Of a stretch of 64,000 bases of DNA, positions 42,372 to 52,029 are shown piece by piece. This stretch comes from Cellulomonas humilata (GTDB lineage: Bacteria; Actinomycetota; Actinomycetes; Actinomycetales; Cellulomonadaceae): the NCBI RefSeq assembly GCF_030814415.1, contig NZ_JAUSVB010000002.1:558001-622000 (forward strand). The letters run 5' to 3'. Position 1 is the first letter of the stretch. Every line of letters begins with the position of its first letter. The notes below the pieces were generated by a model. It had not been told where the DNA came from and searched no databases. It saw only the letters and a program-made list of their open reading frames with translations. Made by a program: the position numbers and the translations under genes.

Positions 42372-43499
42372 GTGACCGACTACTACGAGATCCTCGGTGT
42401 GCCGCGCGACGCGAGCCCCGAGCAGATCAAGAAGGCCTACCGCAAGCTCGCGCGCGAGCACCACCCCGACGTGGCGGGGGCGGACGCCGGTTCGGAGGAC
42501 ACGTTCAAGGACGTGTCGCGCGCCTACGACGTGCTGGGCAACCCCGAGAAGCGCCGCGCGTACGACCTGGGCGGCGACCCGTCGTCCCCGGGCGGCGGCA
42601 TGGGCGGGGGCTTCGGCTTCCAGGACATCTTCGAGACGTTCTTCGGCGCAGCCACCGGTGCCGCCGCGCAGCGCGGGCCCATCCCGCGTGCCCGTCGCGG
42701 TCAGGACGCGCTCGTCCGGCTCGACCTCGACCTCGGGGACGTCACCTTCGGCGTGCACAAGGACGTCCCGGTGGACACCGCGGTCGTCTGCCCGACGTGC
42801 AGCGGCTCGTGCTGCCGGCCCGGCACCTCGCCGCGCACCTGTGAGGTGTGCGGCGGCCGCGGCTCCGTCCAGCGCGTCGCGCGGTCGTTCCTCGGCCAGG
42901 TCATGACGACGCAGCCGTGCGCCGCGTGCCACGGGTTCGGCACGGTCATCCCGGAGCCCTGCACCGAGTGCTCCGGCGAGGGTCGCGTCCGCTCGCGCCG
43001 CACCCTGAGCGTGGACGTGCCCGCTGGTGTCGACACGGGCACGCGGATCAAGCTCACCGGCCAGGGCGAGGTCGGCCCCGCCGGCGGACCGGCCGGCGAC
43101 GTCTACCTCGAGGTCCGCGAGCGCAAGCACGACACCTTCGTGCGCCGCGGCGACGACCTGCACGCCACGCTCGAGGTGCCCATGACGGCCGCGGCCCTCG
43201 GCACGGTGCTCATGCTCGACACGCTGGACGGCCCGCGCGAGGTCGATCTGCGGCCCGGCACGCAGCCCTCCCAGATCGTGTCGCTCAAGGGACTCGGCGT
43301 CGGCCACCTGCACGCCACCGGGCGCGGCGACCTGCACGTCCACGTCGAGGTGCACGTGCCCACCGCGATGGACGACGAGCAGGCGGAGCTCCTGCGCAAG
43401 CTGGCCGCGCTCCGTGGCGAGGAGCGTCCGGAGGCGCGGCTGTCCGCGTCGAGCTCGGGTGTGTTCTCCAAGCTGCGCGACAAGCTCTCGGGCCGCTGA
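42372..43499 (+). CDS. dnaJ: Chaperone DnaJ (second, HrcA-linked copy)
   Basis: 375-residue Hsp40 cochaperone that stimulates DnaK ATPase. J domain: DYYEILGVPRDASPEQIKKAYRKLAREHHPDV, with HPD at about residue 34. A Gly/Phe region follows (GGGMGGGFGFQDIFETFFG). The zinc-finger region is CPTCSGSCC, CEVCGGRG, CAACHGFG and CTECSGEG (about 140-205). The first finger has an extra Cys (GSCC) instead of GxG. C-terminal substrate domains follow. GTG 42372. Downstream rsmE begins 25 bases later. The genome probably has another dnaJ in the dnaK operon (established pattern, not visible here). Confidence 0.96.
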   Translation: MTDYYEILGVPRDASPEQIKKAYRKLAREHHPDVAGADAGSEDTFKDVSRAYDVLGNPEKRRAYDLGGDPSSPGGGMGGGFGFQDIFETFFGAATGAAAQRGPIPRARRGQDALVRLDLDLGDVTFGVHKDVPVDTAVVCPTCSGSCCRPGTSPRTCEVCGGRGSVQRVARSFLGQVMTTQPCAACHGFGTVIPEPCTECSGEGRVRSRRTLSVDVPAGVDTGTRIKLTGQGEVGPAGGPAGDVYLEVRERKHDTFVRRGDDLHATLEVPMTAAALGTVLMLDTLDGPREVDLRPGTQPSQIVSLKGLGVGHLHATGRGDLHVHVEVHVPTAMDDEQAELLRKLAALRGEERPEARLSASSSGVFSKLRDKLSGR

Positions 43500-43524
43500 G
43501 CGTGACGACCGCGTCCGCGGCGTC

Positions 43525-44283
43525 ATGAGCGCGCCCGTCTTCCTCGCCGAGCCCGGCACGCTCGACGGTGTCAGCGACGGTGCCACGTACCTCCTCGACG
43601 GCACCGAGGGCCGGCACGCCGGCGTGGTGCAGCGCCGTGGACCCGGCGAGCGGGTCGACGTCGTCGACGGTGCCGGGGTGCGCCTGCTCGCCGTGGTCGG
43701 TGCGGTCACCGCCGAGGGCGTGCTCGTGCACGTGCAGCGGCGGGTGGTCGAGCCGGCCCCGGCGGTCGCGCTGGTCCTCGTGCAGGCGCTCGCCAAGGGC
43801 GACCGGGACGAGATGGCGATCGAGGCGGCCACCGAGGTGGGCGTCGACGCCGTGGTGCCGTGGCAGGCGGAGCGGTCGATCGTCGTGTGGCGTGGCGAGC
43901 GCGCGGCGAAGAGCCGGGCGCGCTGGCTCGGGACGGTCCGGGCGGCGGCCAAGCAGTCGCGACGGGCCCGGGTGCCCGACGTGGAGGTCGCGCTCGACGG
44001 ACGTGGGCTGGTCGAGCGCGTCCGCGCGGTCGTGGCAGCCGGCGGTGCTGCCCTCGTGCTGCACGAGGACGCCAGCGAGCCGCTCGCGTCGGCGGGACTG
44101 CCGGAGACGGGCGAGTGCCTCGTCGTCGTCGGCCCCGAGGGCGGGATCGGCGACGGTGAGCTCGGCCGTCTCGTGGAGGCGGGGGCGCGCGCGGTGCGGC
44201 TCGGCCCGCACGTGCTGCGGACGTCGACCGCGGGACCGGTCGCCCTCGCGATGCTGGCCGAGCGTCTGGGTCGCTGGAGCTGA
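43525..44283 (+). CDS. rsmE: 16S rRNA m3U1498 methyltransferase RsmE
   Basis: 252-residue SPOUT-fold methyltransferase that methylates U1498 of 16S rRNA using S-adenosylmethionine. An N-terminal PUA-like domain (DGTEGRHAGVVQRRGPGERVDVVDGAG near 25-52) precedes the trefoil-knot domain: VQALAKGDRDEMAIEAATEVGVDAVVPW, SRARWLGTVRAAAKQSRRARVPDV, LVVVGPEGGIGDGEL and the SAM-binding knot end VRLGPHVLRTSTAGPVALAML. 'GPEGGxxxxE' and 'LGxxxLRTxTA' are the RsmE signature. ATG 43525. dnaJ-rsmE order is conserved in actinobacteria. Confidence 0.95.
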   Translation: MSAPVFLAEPGTLDGVSDGATYLLDGTEGRHAGVVQRRGPGERVDVVDGAGVRLLAVVGAVTAEGVLVHVQRRVVEPAPAVALVLVQALAKGDRDEMAIEAATEVGVDAVVPWQAERSIVVWRGERAAKSRARWLGTVRAAAKQSRRARVPDVEVALDGRGLVERVRAVVAAGGAALVLHEDASEPLASAGLPETGECLVVVGPEGGIGDGELGRLVEAGARAVRLGPHVLRTSTAGPVALAMLAERLGRWS

Positions 44284-44318
44284 CCGGCCTGTCGCGGAAT
44301 GCTGTGGGCGACGCCTCG

Positions 44319-44324
44319 TAGACT
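44319..44324 (+). promoter_or_regulatory. -10 box (TAGACT) of the phoH-ybeY-era operon
   Basis: TAGACT gives a leader of about 50 bases to ATG 44381, with TAAGGAG in between. Unlike many genes here, this mRNA is leadered. Confidence 0.4.
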
Positions 44325-44380
44325 GAGCACGGAAGACCCACCCAGATCGATCTAAGGAGCGCACGGCGCACGCCGAGCAC

Positions 44381-45379
44381 ATGGCCGAGTCCACATCCGC
44401 AGCGCGTACCTCCGCTGCACCCGCGCGCGTCGAGCACCGGATCAGCGTCCCCTCCGAGGTCTCCATGGTCGAGCTGCTCGGCCTGCGGGACGAGGTCCTG
44501 CGGACCATCGAGAACGGGTTCACCGGGGTCGACATCCACGTCCGCGGCAACGAGGTCACCCTCGCCGGCCCGGTCGGGGACGTGGCCCTGGTGTCGCGGC
44601 TCGTCGACGAGCTGGTCGAGATGGCAGCCGGCGGGACCCCGCTCACCGCCGAGGTGGTGACGCGGTCGGTCGCCATGCTGACGGCTGCGTCGAGCGCCCG
44701 GCCCGCGGACGTCCTGTCCTTCAACATCCTGACGAGCCGCGGTCGGACCATCCGCGCCAAGACGTCGGGGCAGAAGGACTACGTCGACGCCATCGACCGG
44801 CACACCGTGACGTTCGGCATCGGCCCCGCGGGTACCGGCAAGACCTACCTCGCGATGGCCAAGGCCGTGCAGGCGCTGCAGGACCGCAAGGTGCACCGGA
44901 TCGTGCTCACGCGGCCCGCGGTCGAGGCGGGGGAGCGGCTGGGGTTCCTGCCCGGCAGCCTCTCGGACAAGATCGACCCGTACCTGCGCCCGCTCTACGA
45001 CGCGCTGCACGACATGGTGGACGCCGAGTCGATCCCGCGGCTCATGGAGGCGGGGACCATCGAGGTCGCACCGCTGGCGTACATGCGCGGCCGCACCCTG
45101 AACGACGCGTTCATCATCCTCGACGAGGCGCAGAACACGTCCGTGGAGCAGATGAAGATGTTCCTCACGCGGCTCGGCTTCGGCTCGAAGGTCGTCGTCA
45201 CCGGCGACATCACGCAGGTGGACCTGCCGTCGTCGCAGACGTCGGGCCTGCGCGTGGTCGAGCAGATCCTGCAAGGCGTCGACGACGTCGCGTTCTGCCG
45301 TCTGACGTCGTCGGACGTTGTCCGGCACCGCCTGGTCAGCGAGATCATCGACGCGTACGCGCGCTGGGACAGGAGCTGA
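44381..45379 (+). CDS. phoH: PhoH-like ATPase
   Basis: 332-residue PhoH family P-loop ATPase (RNA helicase-related, usually next to ybeY and linked to RNA maturation). An N-terminal KH-like region (about 35-85) is followed by Walker [20 protein letters not shown] near 148, [19 protein letters not shown], and Walker [23 protein letters not shown] near 245, then [13 protein letters not shown]. Length and order are typical. TAAGGAG lies upstream of ATG 44381. It is the first gene of the phoH-ybeY-CNNM-era block, each following gene overlapping or nearly abutting. Confidence 0.96.
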   Translation: MAESTSAARTSAAPARVEHRISVPSEVSMVELLGLRDEVLRTIENGFTGVDIHVRGNEVTLAGPVGDVALVSRLVDELVEMAAGGTPLTAEVVTRSVAMLTAASSARPADVLSFNILTSRGRTIRAKTSGQKDYVDAIDRHTVTFGIGPAGTGKTYLAMAKAVQALQDRKVHRIVLTRPAVEAGERLGFLPGSLSDKIDPYLRPLYDALHDMVDAESIPRLMEAGTIEVAPLAYMRGRTLNDAFIILDEAQNTSVEQMKMFLTRLGFGSKVVVTGDITQVDLPSSQTSGLRVVEQILQGVDDVAFCRLTSSDVVRHRLVSEIIDAYARWDRS

Positions 45380-45386
45380 GGCGGCC

Positions 45387-45839
45387 GTGAGCGTCGAGGT
45401 CAACAACGAGTCGGGGTACGACGTCGACGAGGCGGAGTTCGCCGCGCTGGCGCGCTACGTGCTGGACGAGATGCACGTGCACCCGCAGACGGACCTGTCG
45501 ATCCTGCTGGTCGGGACGGACGTGATGACGGACCTGCACGTCAAGTGGATGGACGAGCCCGGGCCCACCGACGTGCTGTCCTTCCCGATGGACGAGCTGC
45601 GCCCGGGACGCGAGGGCGACGTGACGCCCGCCGGCCTGCTCGGTGACGTCGTGCTCTGCCCCGAGGTCGCCGCGCAGCAGGCACGCACGGCGGGTCACTC
45701 CACCGCCGAGGAGCTGCTGCTCCTGACGACGCACGGGATCCTGCACCTGCTCGGCTACGACCACGCCGAGCCGGAGGAGGAGAAGGAGATGTTCGCCCTC
45801 CAGCGCCGGCTGCTGCTGACGTTCCTGGCGTCCCGATGA
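45387..45839 (+). CDS. ybeY: Endoribonuclease YbeY
   Basis: 150-residue zinc-dependent single-strand RNase for rRNA processing and ribosome quality control. The metal motif H-x3-H-x5-H is intact as [11 protein letters not shown] near residue 115. Upstream are [19 protein letters not shown] and [13 protein letters not shown], both family signatures. GTG 45387 lies 7 bases after the phoH stop. The stop overlaps the next start by ATGA. Length is normal. Confidence 0.96.
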   Translation: MSVEVNNESGYDVDEAEFAALARYVLDEMHVHPQTDLSILLVGTDVMTDLHVKWMDEPGPTDVLSFPMDELRPGREGDVTPAGLLGDVVLCPEVAAQQARTAGHSTAEELLLLTTHGILHLLGYDHAEPEEEKEMFALQRRLLLTFLASR

Positions 45840-47170
45840 CGGACGTCCCCGTCGCGCTGCTCGTCCTGTTCGCCGCGCTCGGCATCGCCGCGGCCGCCGC
45901 GCTGTCCGCCGGCGAGGTGGCGGTCGTCCGTCTCTCGCGGGCGGCCGTGTCGGAGCTGGTCGCGGAGGGGCATCCCGCCGCGCACCGCGTCCGCGCGCTG
46001 ACCGAGCACCCCGCGCGGGTCGCGTCGGCGGCGGCGTTCGTGCGGCTCCTGGCCGAGATGACGGCGACGGTCTGCATCACGCTCGTGGTGGCGTCGGCGG
46101 ACCTGCCGTGGTGGGCGGTGCTGCTGGTCGCGGTCGCAGCCTGCGGGCTCGTGGCGTTCCTGCTCGTGCGGGCGAGCCCGCGCACGCTGGGCCGGAGGCA
46201 CCCCGTCGCGGTGGTGACCCGCCTGTCCCGCGTGCTCGTGGCCGTGACCGCGGTCGCCGGTCCGCTGGGCGCCGCCGGGCGACCCGGGGCCGGGTCGGCG
46301 GCCGAGGACGAGGACGAGCTTCGGGACATGGTGCAGCGGGTCAGCGAGTCGGACGTCATCGAGGACGAGGAGCGGGAGATGTTCCGCTCCGTCCTGGAGC
46401 TGGGCGACACGCTCACGCGCGAGGTCATGGTGCCGCGGACCGACATGGTGACCGCTCCCGAGGACACGCCGCTGCGCAAGGCGCTCGCGCTCCTGCTGCG
46501 CTCCGGGTTCTCCCGCGTGCCGCTCGTCGGCGAGTCCGTGGACGACCTGCGCGGCGTGCTCTACCTCAAGGACGTCGTCGCGCGGCTGCCCATCGCACCC
46601 GCCGGCCGGTCGGACCGCCAGCAGCAGGAGGCGATGCTCGACGCACCGGCCTCGTCGCTGGCGCGGCCGGCCGTGTTCGTGCCGGAGTCGAAGCCGGTCG
46701 ACGAGCTCCTGCGCGAGCTGCAGAGCGGCTCGTCGCACATGGCCATGGTGGTCGACGAGTACGGCGGCATCGCCGGTCTGGTGACCATCGAGGACGCGCT
46801 CGAGGAGATCGTCGGCGAGCTGACCGACGAGCACGACCCCACGGCACCCGTCGTCGAGGAGCTGGACCCCGGGGTCTTCCGGGTCCCCGCCCGGTTCGGC
46901 CGCGACGAGCTGGGCGAGCTGTTCGACCTCGAGGTGGACGACGAGGACGTCGACACCGCCGGGGGCCTGCTGGCCAAGGCGCTCGGCAAGGTCCCGCTGC
47001 CCGGCTCCGCCGGCGACATCCACGGGCTGCACCTGGTCGCCGACCGGGTCGAGGGTCGGCGCCGCCGGCTCGCGACGGTGCTGGTCAGCATGGCCGAGAG
47101 CACGGACCGACCGACGGACACCCCGACCCCGGGCCGCGCCCCGACCGACACCCACGGAGCCACCCGATGA
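45836..47170 (+). CDS. CNNM/CorC-type membrane protein (hemolysin family)
   Basis: 444-residue protein with a DUF21/CNNM transmembrane domain of about four helices (residues 1-150), two CBS domains and a C-terminal CorC_HlyC domain. After the membrane domain comes the family block [40 protein letters not shown] (CBS1), LIRLxx-like [25 protein letters not shown], and [27 protein letters not shown] (CBS2 end). Relatives take part in Mg2+/Co2+ transport or its regulation; 'hemolysin' is a legacy name. The position between ybeY and era is conserved. The stop overlaps the era start. Confidence 0.94.
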   Translation: MTDVPVALLVLFAALGIAAAAALSAGEVAVVRLSRAAVSELVAEGHPAAHRVRALTEHPARVASAAAFVRLLAEMTATVCITLVVASADLPWWAVLLVAVAACGLVAFLLVRASPRTLGRRHPVAVVTRLSRVLVAVTAVAGPLGAAGRPGAGSAAEDEDELRDMVQRVSESDVIEDEEREMFRSVLELGDTLTREVMVPRTDMVTAPEDTPLRKALALLLRSGFSRVPLVGESVDDLRGVLYLKDVVARLPIAPAGRSDRQQQEAMLDAPASSLARPAVFVPESKPVDELLRELQSGSSHMAMVVDEYGGIAGLVTIEDALEEIVGELTDEHDPTAPVVEELDPGVFRVPARFGRDELGELFDLEVDDEDVDTAGGLLAKALGKVPLPGSAGDIHGLHLVADRVEGRRRRLATVLVSMAESTDRPTDTPTPGRAPTDTHGATR

Positions 47171-48081
47171 CCTTCCACTCCGGATTCGCCTGCTTCGTCG
47201 GGCGCCCCAACGCCGGCAAGTCGACGCTGACCAACGCGCTCGTCGGCCAGAAGGTCGCCATCACGTCCGGGCGTCCGCAGACCACCCGGCACACCGTCCG
47301 CGGCATCGTGCACCGGCCCGACGCGCAGCTGATCCTGGTCGACACCCCGGGTCTTCACCGGCCCCGGACGCTGCTCGGGGAGCGGCTGAACGCCCTGGTC
47401 AAGGACACGCTCACCGAGGTCGACGTGGTCGGGTTCTGCCTGCCCGCCGACCAGCGGGTGGGCCCCGGCGACCGGTTCATCGCCGAGCAGATGTCCGAGC
47501 TGGCACGGGACGGTCGCGGCACGCCCGTGGTCGCGGTCGTCACCAAGGCCGACCTGGTGGGCAAGGGCAAGCTCGCCGAGCACCTGATGGCCGTGCAGGC
47601 ACTGGGAGAGTGGGCGGACATCGTGCCCGTCTCGGCGACCTCCGGATACAACGTCGACGTGCTGGAGAACGTGCTGATCGGGCACCTGCCGGAGGGCACC
47701 CCGCTGTACGCCGAGGGTGAGCTCACCGACGAGCCGGAGGCGGTCATGGTGGCGGAGCTGGTCCGTGAGGCCGCGCTGGAGGGTGTGCGCGACGAGCTGC
47801 CGCACTCGCTGGCCGTCGTCGTCGACGAGATCGTGGCCCGCGACGAGCCGGCCGCGAACGGCGTGCCCATGCTCGACGTGCGGGTGCACCTGTTCGTCGA
47901 GCGGGACAGCCAGAAGGCCATCATCATCGGCAAGGGCGGCGCCCGGCTGCGCGACGTCGGCAGCCAGGCGCGCCGCGGGATCGAGGCGCTGCTCGGGGCG
48001 CGGGTCTATCTCGACCTGCACGTCAAGGTGGCCAAGGACTGGCAGCGCGACCCGAAGCAGCTCGGAAAGCTGGGCTTCTGA
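47167..48081 (+). CDS. era: GTPase Era
   Basis: 304-residue GTPase needed for 16S rRNA maturation and 30S assembly. G motifs: FVGRPNAGKSTLTNALVG (G1), SGRPQTTRHTVRG (G2), VDTPGLHRPRTLLGERLN (G3), VTKADLV (G4), VSATSG (G5). The C-terminal KH domain has DSQKAIIIGKGGARLRDVGSQARRGIEALLG with the GKGG loop (about 250-280), then VYLDLHVKVAKDWQRDPKQL. ATG 47167 overlaps the previous stop. It ends the operon; the next gene starts 2 bases later. Confidence 0.98.
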   Translation: MTFHSGFACFVGRPNAGKSTLTNALVGQKVAITSGRPQTTRHTVRGIVHRPDAQLILVDTPGLHRPRTLLGERLNALVKDTLTEVDVVGFCLPADQRVGPGDRFIAEQMSELARDGRGTPVVAVVTKADLVGKGKLAEHLMAVQALGEWADIVPVSATSGYNVDVLENVLIGHLPEGTPLYAEGELTDEPEAVMVAELVREAALEGVRDELPHSLAVVVDEIVARDEPAANGVPMLDVRVHLFVERDSQKAIIIGKGGARLRDVGSQARRGIEALLGARVYLDLHVKVAKDWQRDPKQLGKLGF

Positions 48082-48083
48082 GC

Positions 48084-49673
48084 ATGCTGAGGTCGGGTGG
48101 ACGCGCAGTGCCTCGCGTGGGCGCGGACGTGGACCGGCACGTGGGCCGGTCCTACCGGGTCGCTGCGAGCACGGCCCTCGGAGTGGTTCTCCTGGCGGTT
48201 CTCGGCGCCGTCATGGGGCCGCAGTGGGACCCGGTCCCGCTGGCCGACCCGCTGGTCGTGGAGACGTCGTCGACCGCGATCGGCTCCGCCGCACCCGTGC
48301 GGGAGTACGACGTGCGCACGTCCGTCGTCTCGGTCCGGCTCGACGGTGTGACGGTCGAGGCCCAGATCAGCGAGCCGGTCGGGCTCGACGACCCCAAGCC
48401 GGGGGTCGTGTTCGTGCACGGTGCGGGCACCGGCCGGTTCGACACCGCCTTCATCGAGCAGGCGCGCGCGCTGGCGGCCTCGGGGATCGTCGCGATGGTG
48501 CCGAACAAGCGGCTCGACACGTACACGACGCGGCACCGCGACTACGTGGCGATGGCGGCGGACTACGACGCCTCGGTCCGGGTGCTGCAGTCCTACCCCG
48601 GGGTGGACCCCGAGGCCGTCGGCATCTACGCCGAGAGCGAGGGCGGCTGGATCGCTCCGATCATGGCCGCGCAGGACCCGTCGATCGGGTTCGTCGTCCT
48701 GGTGTCCTCCCCGGTGGTGCCCCCACGCGAGCAGGCCGCGTTCGCCGTCGACTCCTACCTGCGCAACACCGGCGTGCCGCACGGGGTGTTCCGGGCGATC
48801 CCGCGCGCCGTCGGCATGTCGCTGCCCGGCGGTGGCTTCGAGTACGCCGACTTCGACGTCACCCCCTACCAGCGTCAGATGACCCAGCCGGTCTTCGTCG
48901 TGTACGGCACGGGTGACGCGTCCATGCCCGTGATCCAGGGCGCGGAACAGGTCCTCGAGGACACGGCGGTCGCCGGGAACGGTGACGTCACGATCCGCTA
49001 CTACGAGGGCGCCAACCACGGCATCCGCGTCGACGGGGACGTGGACGCTGCGTTCCTGCGCGACCTGTCCGGCTGGGTGCTGGGCCTGCCGGCCACGGGC
49101 GACTCCGAACCGCGGGTCGCCGGGGCGCAGCCCGTCCAGACGTACGTCGCAGCGCCCGTCCCGGAGCCCCGGTGGTTCGGCGACGGCGACGTCGTCCTGG
49201 CCCTCGCCGGCACGTCGGTCGCGCTGATCCTGCTCGGCCCCCTGGTCGTCCTCTTCGCGCGCGGCGTCGAGGAGGCCACGGACCGGGTCCGACGACGTCG
49301 CGGAGCCACGGTGACCGTCGCCGGACCGCGGTTCGCGCGCGGCGTGCTGCCTCGGCTCCTCGCCCTCGGCGTCGGGGCGATCCTGACGGTGCTCGCGCTC
49401 GTCTGGTACATCGTCGCGGTCGCACGGCTCGCCCTCGACTACCAGCGCAACGACCTCGTCGTCCAGGGCGGCTGGGTCGTCGTGCGGGTCCTGGGCATCG
49501 CGGTGGTCGTCGTCGGGGTCCTGCTGCTGCGACGCTGCCGCCGGGTCCGCCTCGCCGGCGGCGTCCCCGCGCCGGGGATCGTCCGCACGTCGGTGCTGTG
49601 GGCAGGGGTCATAGGCTCCGTCGTGCTGCTCGTGGTCCTGGCGTACTGGGGCGTGTTCCAGCTCGGGATCTGA
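48084..49673 (+). CDS. Alpha/beta-hydrolase with C-terminal membrane helices
   Basis: 529-residue membrane protein: one N-terminal helix (about 28-48, ALGVVLLAVLGAVMG), then an extracellular-facing dienelactone/acyl-peptidase-like alpha/beta-hydrolase. VVFVHGAGTGRFD carries the oxyanion HG, IYAESEGGWIAP carries the candidate nucleophile Ser in a GxSxG variant (AESEG), and VYGTGDASMPVIQGAEQ and YYEGANHGIRVDG supply acid and His. Four C-terminal helices follow (about 375-525). Substrate unknown, possibly an envelope ester or lipid. ATG 48084 immediately follows era. Confidence 0.85.
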   Translation: MLRSGGRAVPRVGADVDRHVGRSYRVAASTALGVVLLAVLGAVMGPQWDPVPLADPLVVETSSTAIGSAAPVREYDVRTSVVSVRLDGVTVEAQISEPVGLDDPKPGVVFVHGAGTGRFDTAFIEQARALAASGIVAMVPNKRLDTYTTRHRDYVAMAADYDASVRVLQSYPGVDPEAVGIYAESEGGWIAPIMAAQDPSIGFVVLVSSPVVPPREQAAFAVDSYLRNTGVPHGVFRAIPRAVGMSLPGGGFEYADFDVTPYQRQMTQPVFVVYGTGDASMPVIQGAEQVLEDTAVAGNGDVTIRYYEGANHGIRVDGDVDAAFLRDLSGWVLGLPATGDSEPRVAGAQPVQTYVAAPVPEPRWFGDGDVVLALAGTSVALILLGPLVVLFARGVEEATDRVRRRRGATVTVAGPRFARGVLPRLLALGVGAILTVLALVWYIVAVARLALDYQRNDLVVQGGWVVVRVLGIAVVVVGVLLLRRCRRVRLAGGVPAPGIVRTSVLWAGVIGSVVLLVVLAYWGVFQLGI

Positions 49674-49681
49674 CCGGAATT

Positions 49682-49697
49682 GACCCCGCAGCGGGTC
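49682..49697 (+). terminator. Weak hairpin after the hydrolase gene
   Basis: GACCC/GGGTC (49682-49686 with 49693-49697) with possible inner pairs. A short terminator candidate separating this gene from the kinase cluster. Confidence 0.35.
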
Positions 49698-49746
49698 GCG
49701 TTGTGTAGGAAGCGCTCACGTGCGGCACGATGTGCGCCGATGATCT

Positions 49747-49768
49747 GAACGGACAGTCAGGACCGTTC
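49747..49768. promoter_or_regulatory. Inverted repeat upstream of the PP2C gene
   Basis: GAACGG (49747-49752) and CCGTTC (49763-49768) flank a 10-base spacer, 18 bases before GTG 49787. It may be an operator or leader hairpin for the whole signalling operon. Confidence 0.4.
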
Positions 49769-49786
49769 CCAGGACAAGGGGGTCGC

Positions 49787-50692
49787 GTGCGCACGTCGTG
49801 GGGTTCGGCGACCGACCGTGGCCTCGTGCGCGAGGTGAACGAGGACGCCCTCCTTGCCTACCCACCGGTCTTCCTGGTGGCGGACGGCATGGGCGGTCAT
49901 GACGCGGGCGACCTCGCGAGCCGGATCGCCGTCGAGGAGTTCGCGCAGCTCGCCGGGCAGGCCGCGGCGACGGCCGACGACGTGCACGCGTGCTTCGACC
50001 GGACCGCCGCCCGGATCCGGGCCGAGTTCACCGGCGGACGCCAGGGCGGCACCACCGTCGCCGGGGTCGCCGTGACCGAGCACGACGGTGGCTCCTACTG
50101 GCTGGTCTTCAACGTCGGCGACTCGCGCGTGTACCTCTGGTCCGCAGGCGTCCTCGAACAGGTGAGCGTGGACCACTCGGTGGTCCAGGAGCTGCTGGAC
50201 CTGGGCGAGATCGAGCCCGCCGAGGCCGCGACGCACCCGGAGCGGCACGTCCTGACGCGCGCGCTCGGCACCGGGGACCCGCCGGAGCCCGAGTATTGGC
50301 TGCTGCCCGCCGGCCTGAACGACCGGCTGCTGATCTGCACGGACGGGCTCACCCGTGAGGTCGGTGACGACGACCTGGCACGCGTGCTGGCGGAGACCGC
50401 CGACCCGCAGGACGCCGCCGCGCTCCTGGTCCGGCTCGCGCTCGAGCACGGCGCCCGGGACAACGTGAGCGCGGTCGTCGTCGACGTCGCCACCTCGGCC
50501 GGCGCGCACGACGACGTCCACATCACCGTGCCCCGCACGGGGGCCGAGCTGGGTCCCTACGTGTGGGACGAGATGCTCAACGGCGTCACGGTCCCGCGCC
50601 GCGCCAGGACGGCCACCAAGCCGATCCCGCGCGTGCCACCGGGACCGAGCACCCCGGACCCGAACCCATCGAACGAGGAGCTCCCGTCATGA
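49787..50692 (+). CDS. PP2C-family Ser/Thr protein phosphatase
   Basis: 301-residue soluble PPM/PP2C phosphatase, expected to remove phosphate placed by the kinase two genes downstream. Metal-binding motifs are intact: REVNEDALL, LVADGMGGHDAGD, FNVGDSRVYLW, ICTDGLTREVGDDD and GARDNVSAVVVDV. The C-terminal 50 residues are a Pro/Thr-rich tail. GTG 49787 gives the usual N-terminus RTSWGSATDRGLVR; ATG 49730 is an alternative. It corresponds to PrpC of the bifidobacterial PFNA cluster, though here it comes first. The next gene overlaps its stop by ATGA. Confidence 0.94.
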   Translation: MRTSWGSATDRGLVREVNEDALLAYPPVFLVADGMGGHDAGDLASRIAVEEFAQLAGQAAATADDVHACFDRTAARIRAEFTGGRQGGTTVAGVAVTEHDGGSYWLVFNVGDSRVYLWSAGVLEQVSVDHSVVQELLDLGEIEPAEAATHPERHVLTRALGTGDPPEPEYWLLPAGLNDRLLICTDGLTREVGDDDLARVLAETADPQDAAALLVRLALEHGARDNVSAVVVDVATSAGAHDDVHITVPRTGAELGPYVWDEMLNGVTVPRRARTATKPIPRVPPGPSTPDPNPSNEELPS

Positions 50693-52029
50693 GCGTGCCC
50701 GAGTACTCCGTCGGCGACTGGACGGCCGTGGTGCGCCCCGGGTTCGTGGCGCTGCTCGGTCCCGGCTCGGCCGAGTCCACCGTCCGCGCGCTCTGGCAGG
50801 ACAGCGGCGAAGGTGTGTTCGCGGCGCTGGCCCTGCTCGCGCGCGACGGGTTCGGCGGTCTGCCGCCGTTCGTCGTGGTATCCGTCGACGGCCGGCGCGT
50901 GCACGCGGCCCTGCGCGGTGACGTCGAGGTCGTCGTCGACGTGGACGGTCGGCAGGACGTGTGGCGCTCCGGTGAGGTCAGCACCTGGACCGAGCGGGTG
51001 CTCGACGGGGTGGCCGACGTCACGGTGCAGGCCGACGGTGCACCGGTCGGTGCAGCGAGCCTCCCGATCGCCGACGGGGTCGTCGCCGCGTCCCGGGTCC
51101 GGCTCGCGCTGACCGCGCGGGACGTCCCCGAGCCGGCGCCGACGAGCGCGCCCGCGACGAACCCGGTCGGGGTGGAGCCGGTCGCTGACGACGAGGCCGG
51201 GGCCGAGGCGGTGACGCCGGTCGCGGACGAGACCCCTGAGCCGCAGGTGGAGGCGCTCGCGTCCCCGTCGGCCGAGATCGTCGACACCGTCCCGTGGGAC
51301 ACCGCGGCGGAGGTGCCGGCGTCCGCGCCGGCCGCCGACATCGTCGACACCGTCTCGTGGGACGAGCCCACGCAGGTCGAGCTGGTCCCGCTCACCGAGG
51401 ACGCCCGCGACGAGGGCGACGACGAGGACGAGGACACGGAGACGGGCACGGACACGAGCACCGAACCCGACCCGTCGGGCGTCGTCGCGGCGGCCGAGTC
51501 GATCCTCACCTCGCAGTTCCCCGGGACCGATCCCGCGGTCGCCCCGCTGCCGGTCGGGGGCGCGTCGCTGGACGACCACGACGGCCTGACCATCCTGTCC
51601 ACCGACCTCGCCGAGATCCGCGAGCAGCTGCCGTCGTGGGCCTCGGACGAGCTCCCCGGACCGTTCCGGACCCCCGTGGTCGCCAGCCCGCCCGCGCGCC
51701 TGGTCCTGTCGACCGGGCTCGTCGTCCCGCTCGACCGTGCCGTGCTGCTGGGCCGCGCGCCGCAGGTCGCCCGGGTGACCAACCGCGAGCTGCCGCGCCT
51801 GATCACGGTGCCGAGCCCGCAGCAGGACATCTCCCGGACGCACGCCGAGGTGCGCGTCGAGGGCGAGCACGTCGTCGTCACGGACCTGGACTCCACGAAC
51901 GGCATCCACGTGTCCCGGCACGGCGAGGGTGCCCGACGGCTGCACCCGGGGGAGCCCAGCGTGGTCGGCGTCGACGAGGTCGTCGACCTCGGTGACGGCG
52001 TGACGTTCTCGGTGGAGCGGGGTTCGTGA
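50689..52029 (+). CDS. FHA-domain protein
   Basis: 446-residue cytoplasmic protein. The N-terminal 150 residues form an unassigned beta-rich domain (SVGDWTAVVRPGFVALLGPGS). A long acidic, Pro-rich linker (about 150-330) holds two copies of IVDTV-x-WD at 197 and 218. The C-terminal 110 residues are a forkhead-associated domain binding phosphothreonine: VLLGRAPQ, DISRTHAEVRVEG and VTDLDSTNGIHVS (conserved Gly-Arg, Ser-x-x-His, Asn). The Thr residues in the linker are plausible sites for the adjacent kinase. It overlaps both neighbours by 4 bases, so stoichiometric coexpression is likely. Confidence 0.93.
   Translation: MSVPEYSVGDWTAVVRPGFVALLGPGSAESTVRALWQDSGEGVFAALALLARDGFGGLPPFVVVSVDGRRVHAALRGDVEVVVDVDGRQDVWRSGEVSTWTERVLDGVADVTVQADGAPVGAASLPIADGVVAASRVRLALTARDVPEPAPTSAPATNPVGVEPVADDEAGAEAVTPVADETPEPQVEALASPSAEIVDTVPWDTAAEVPASAPAADIVDTVSWDEPTQVELVPLTEDARDEGDDEDEDTETGTDTSTEPDPSGVVAAAESILTSQFPGTDPAVAPLPVGGASLDDHDGLTILSTDLAEIREQLPSWASDELPGPFRTPVVASPPARLVLSTGLVVPLDRAVLLGRAPQVARVTNRELPRLITVPSPQQDISRTHAEVRVEGEHVVVTDLDSTNGIHVSRHGEGARRLHPGEPSVVGVDEVVDLGDGVTFSVERGS
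51271..51363 (+). repeat. Direct repeat of 30 bases in the FHA gene linker
   Basis: 51271-51300 and 51334-51363 are identical at 28 of 30 bases and encode [AE/AD]-IVDTV-[PS]-WD. The repeat is 63 bases apart, hence in frame. Confidence 0.8.
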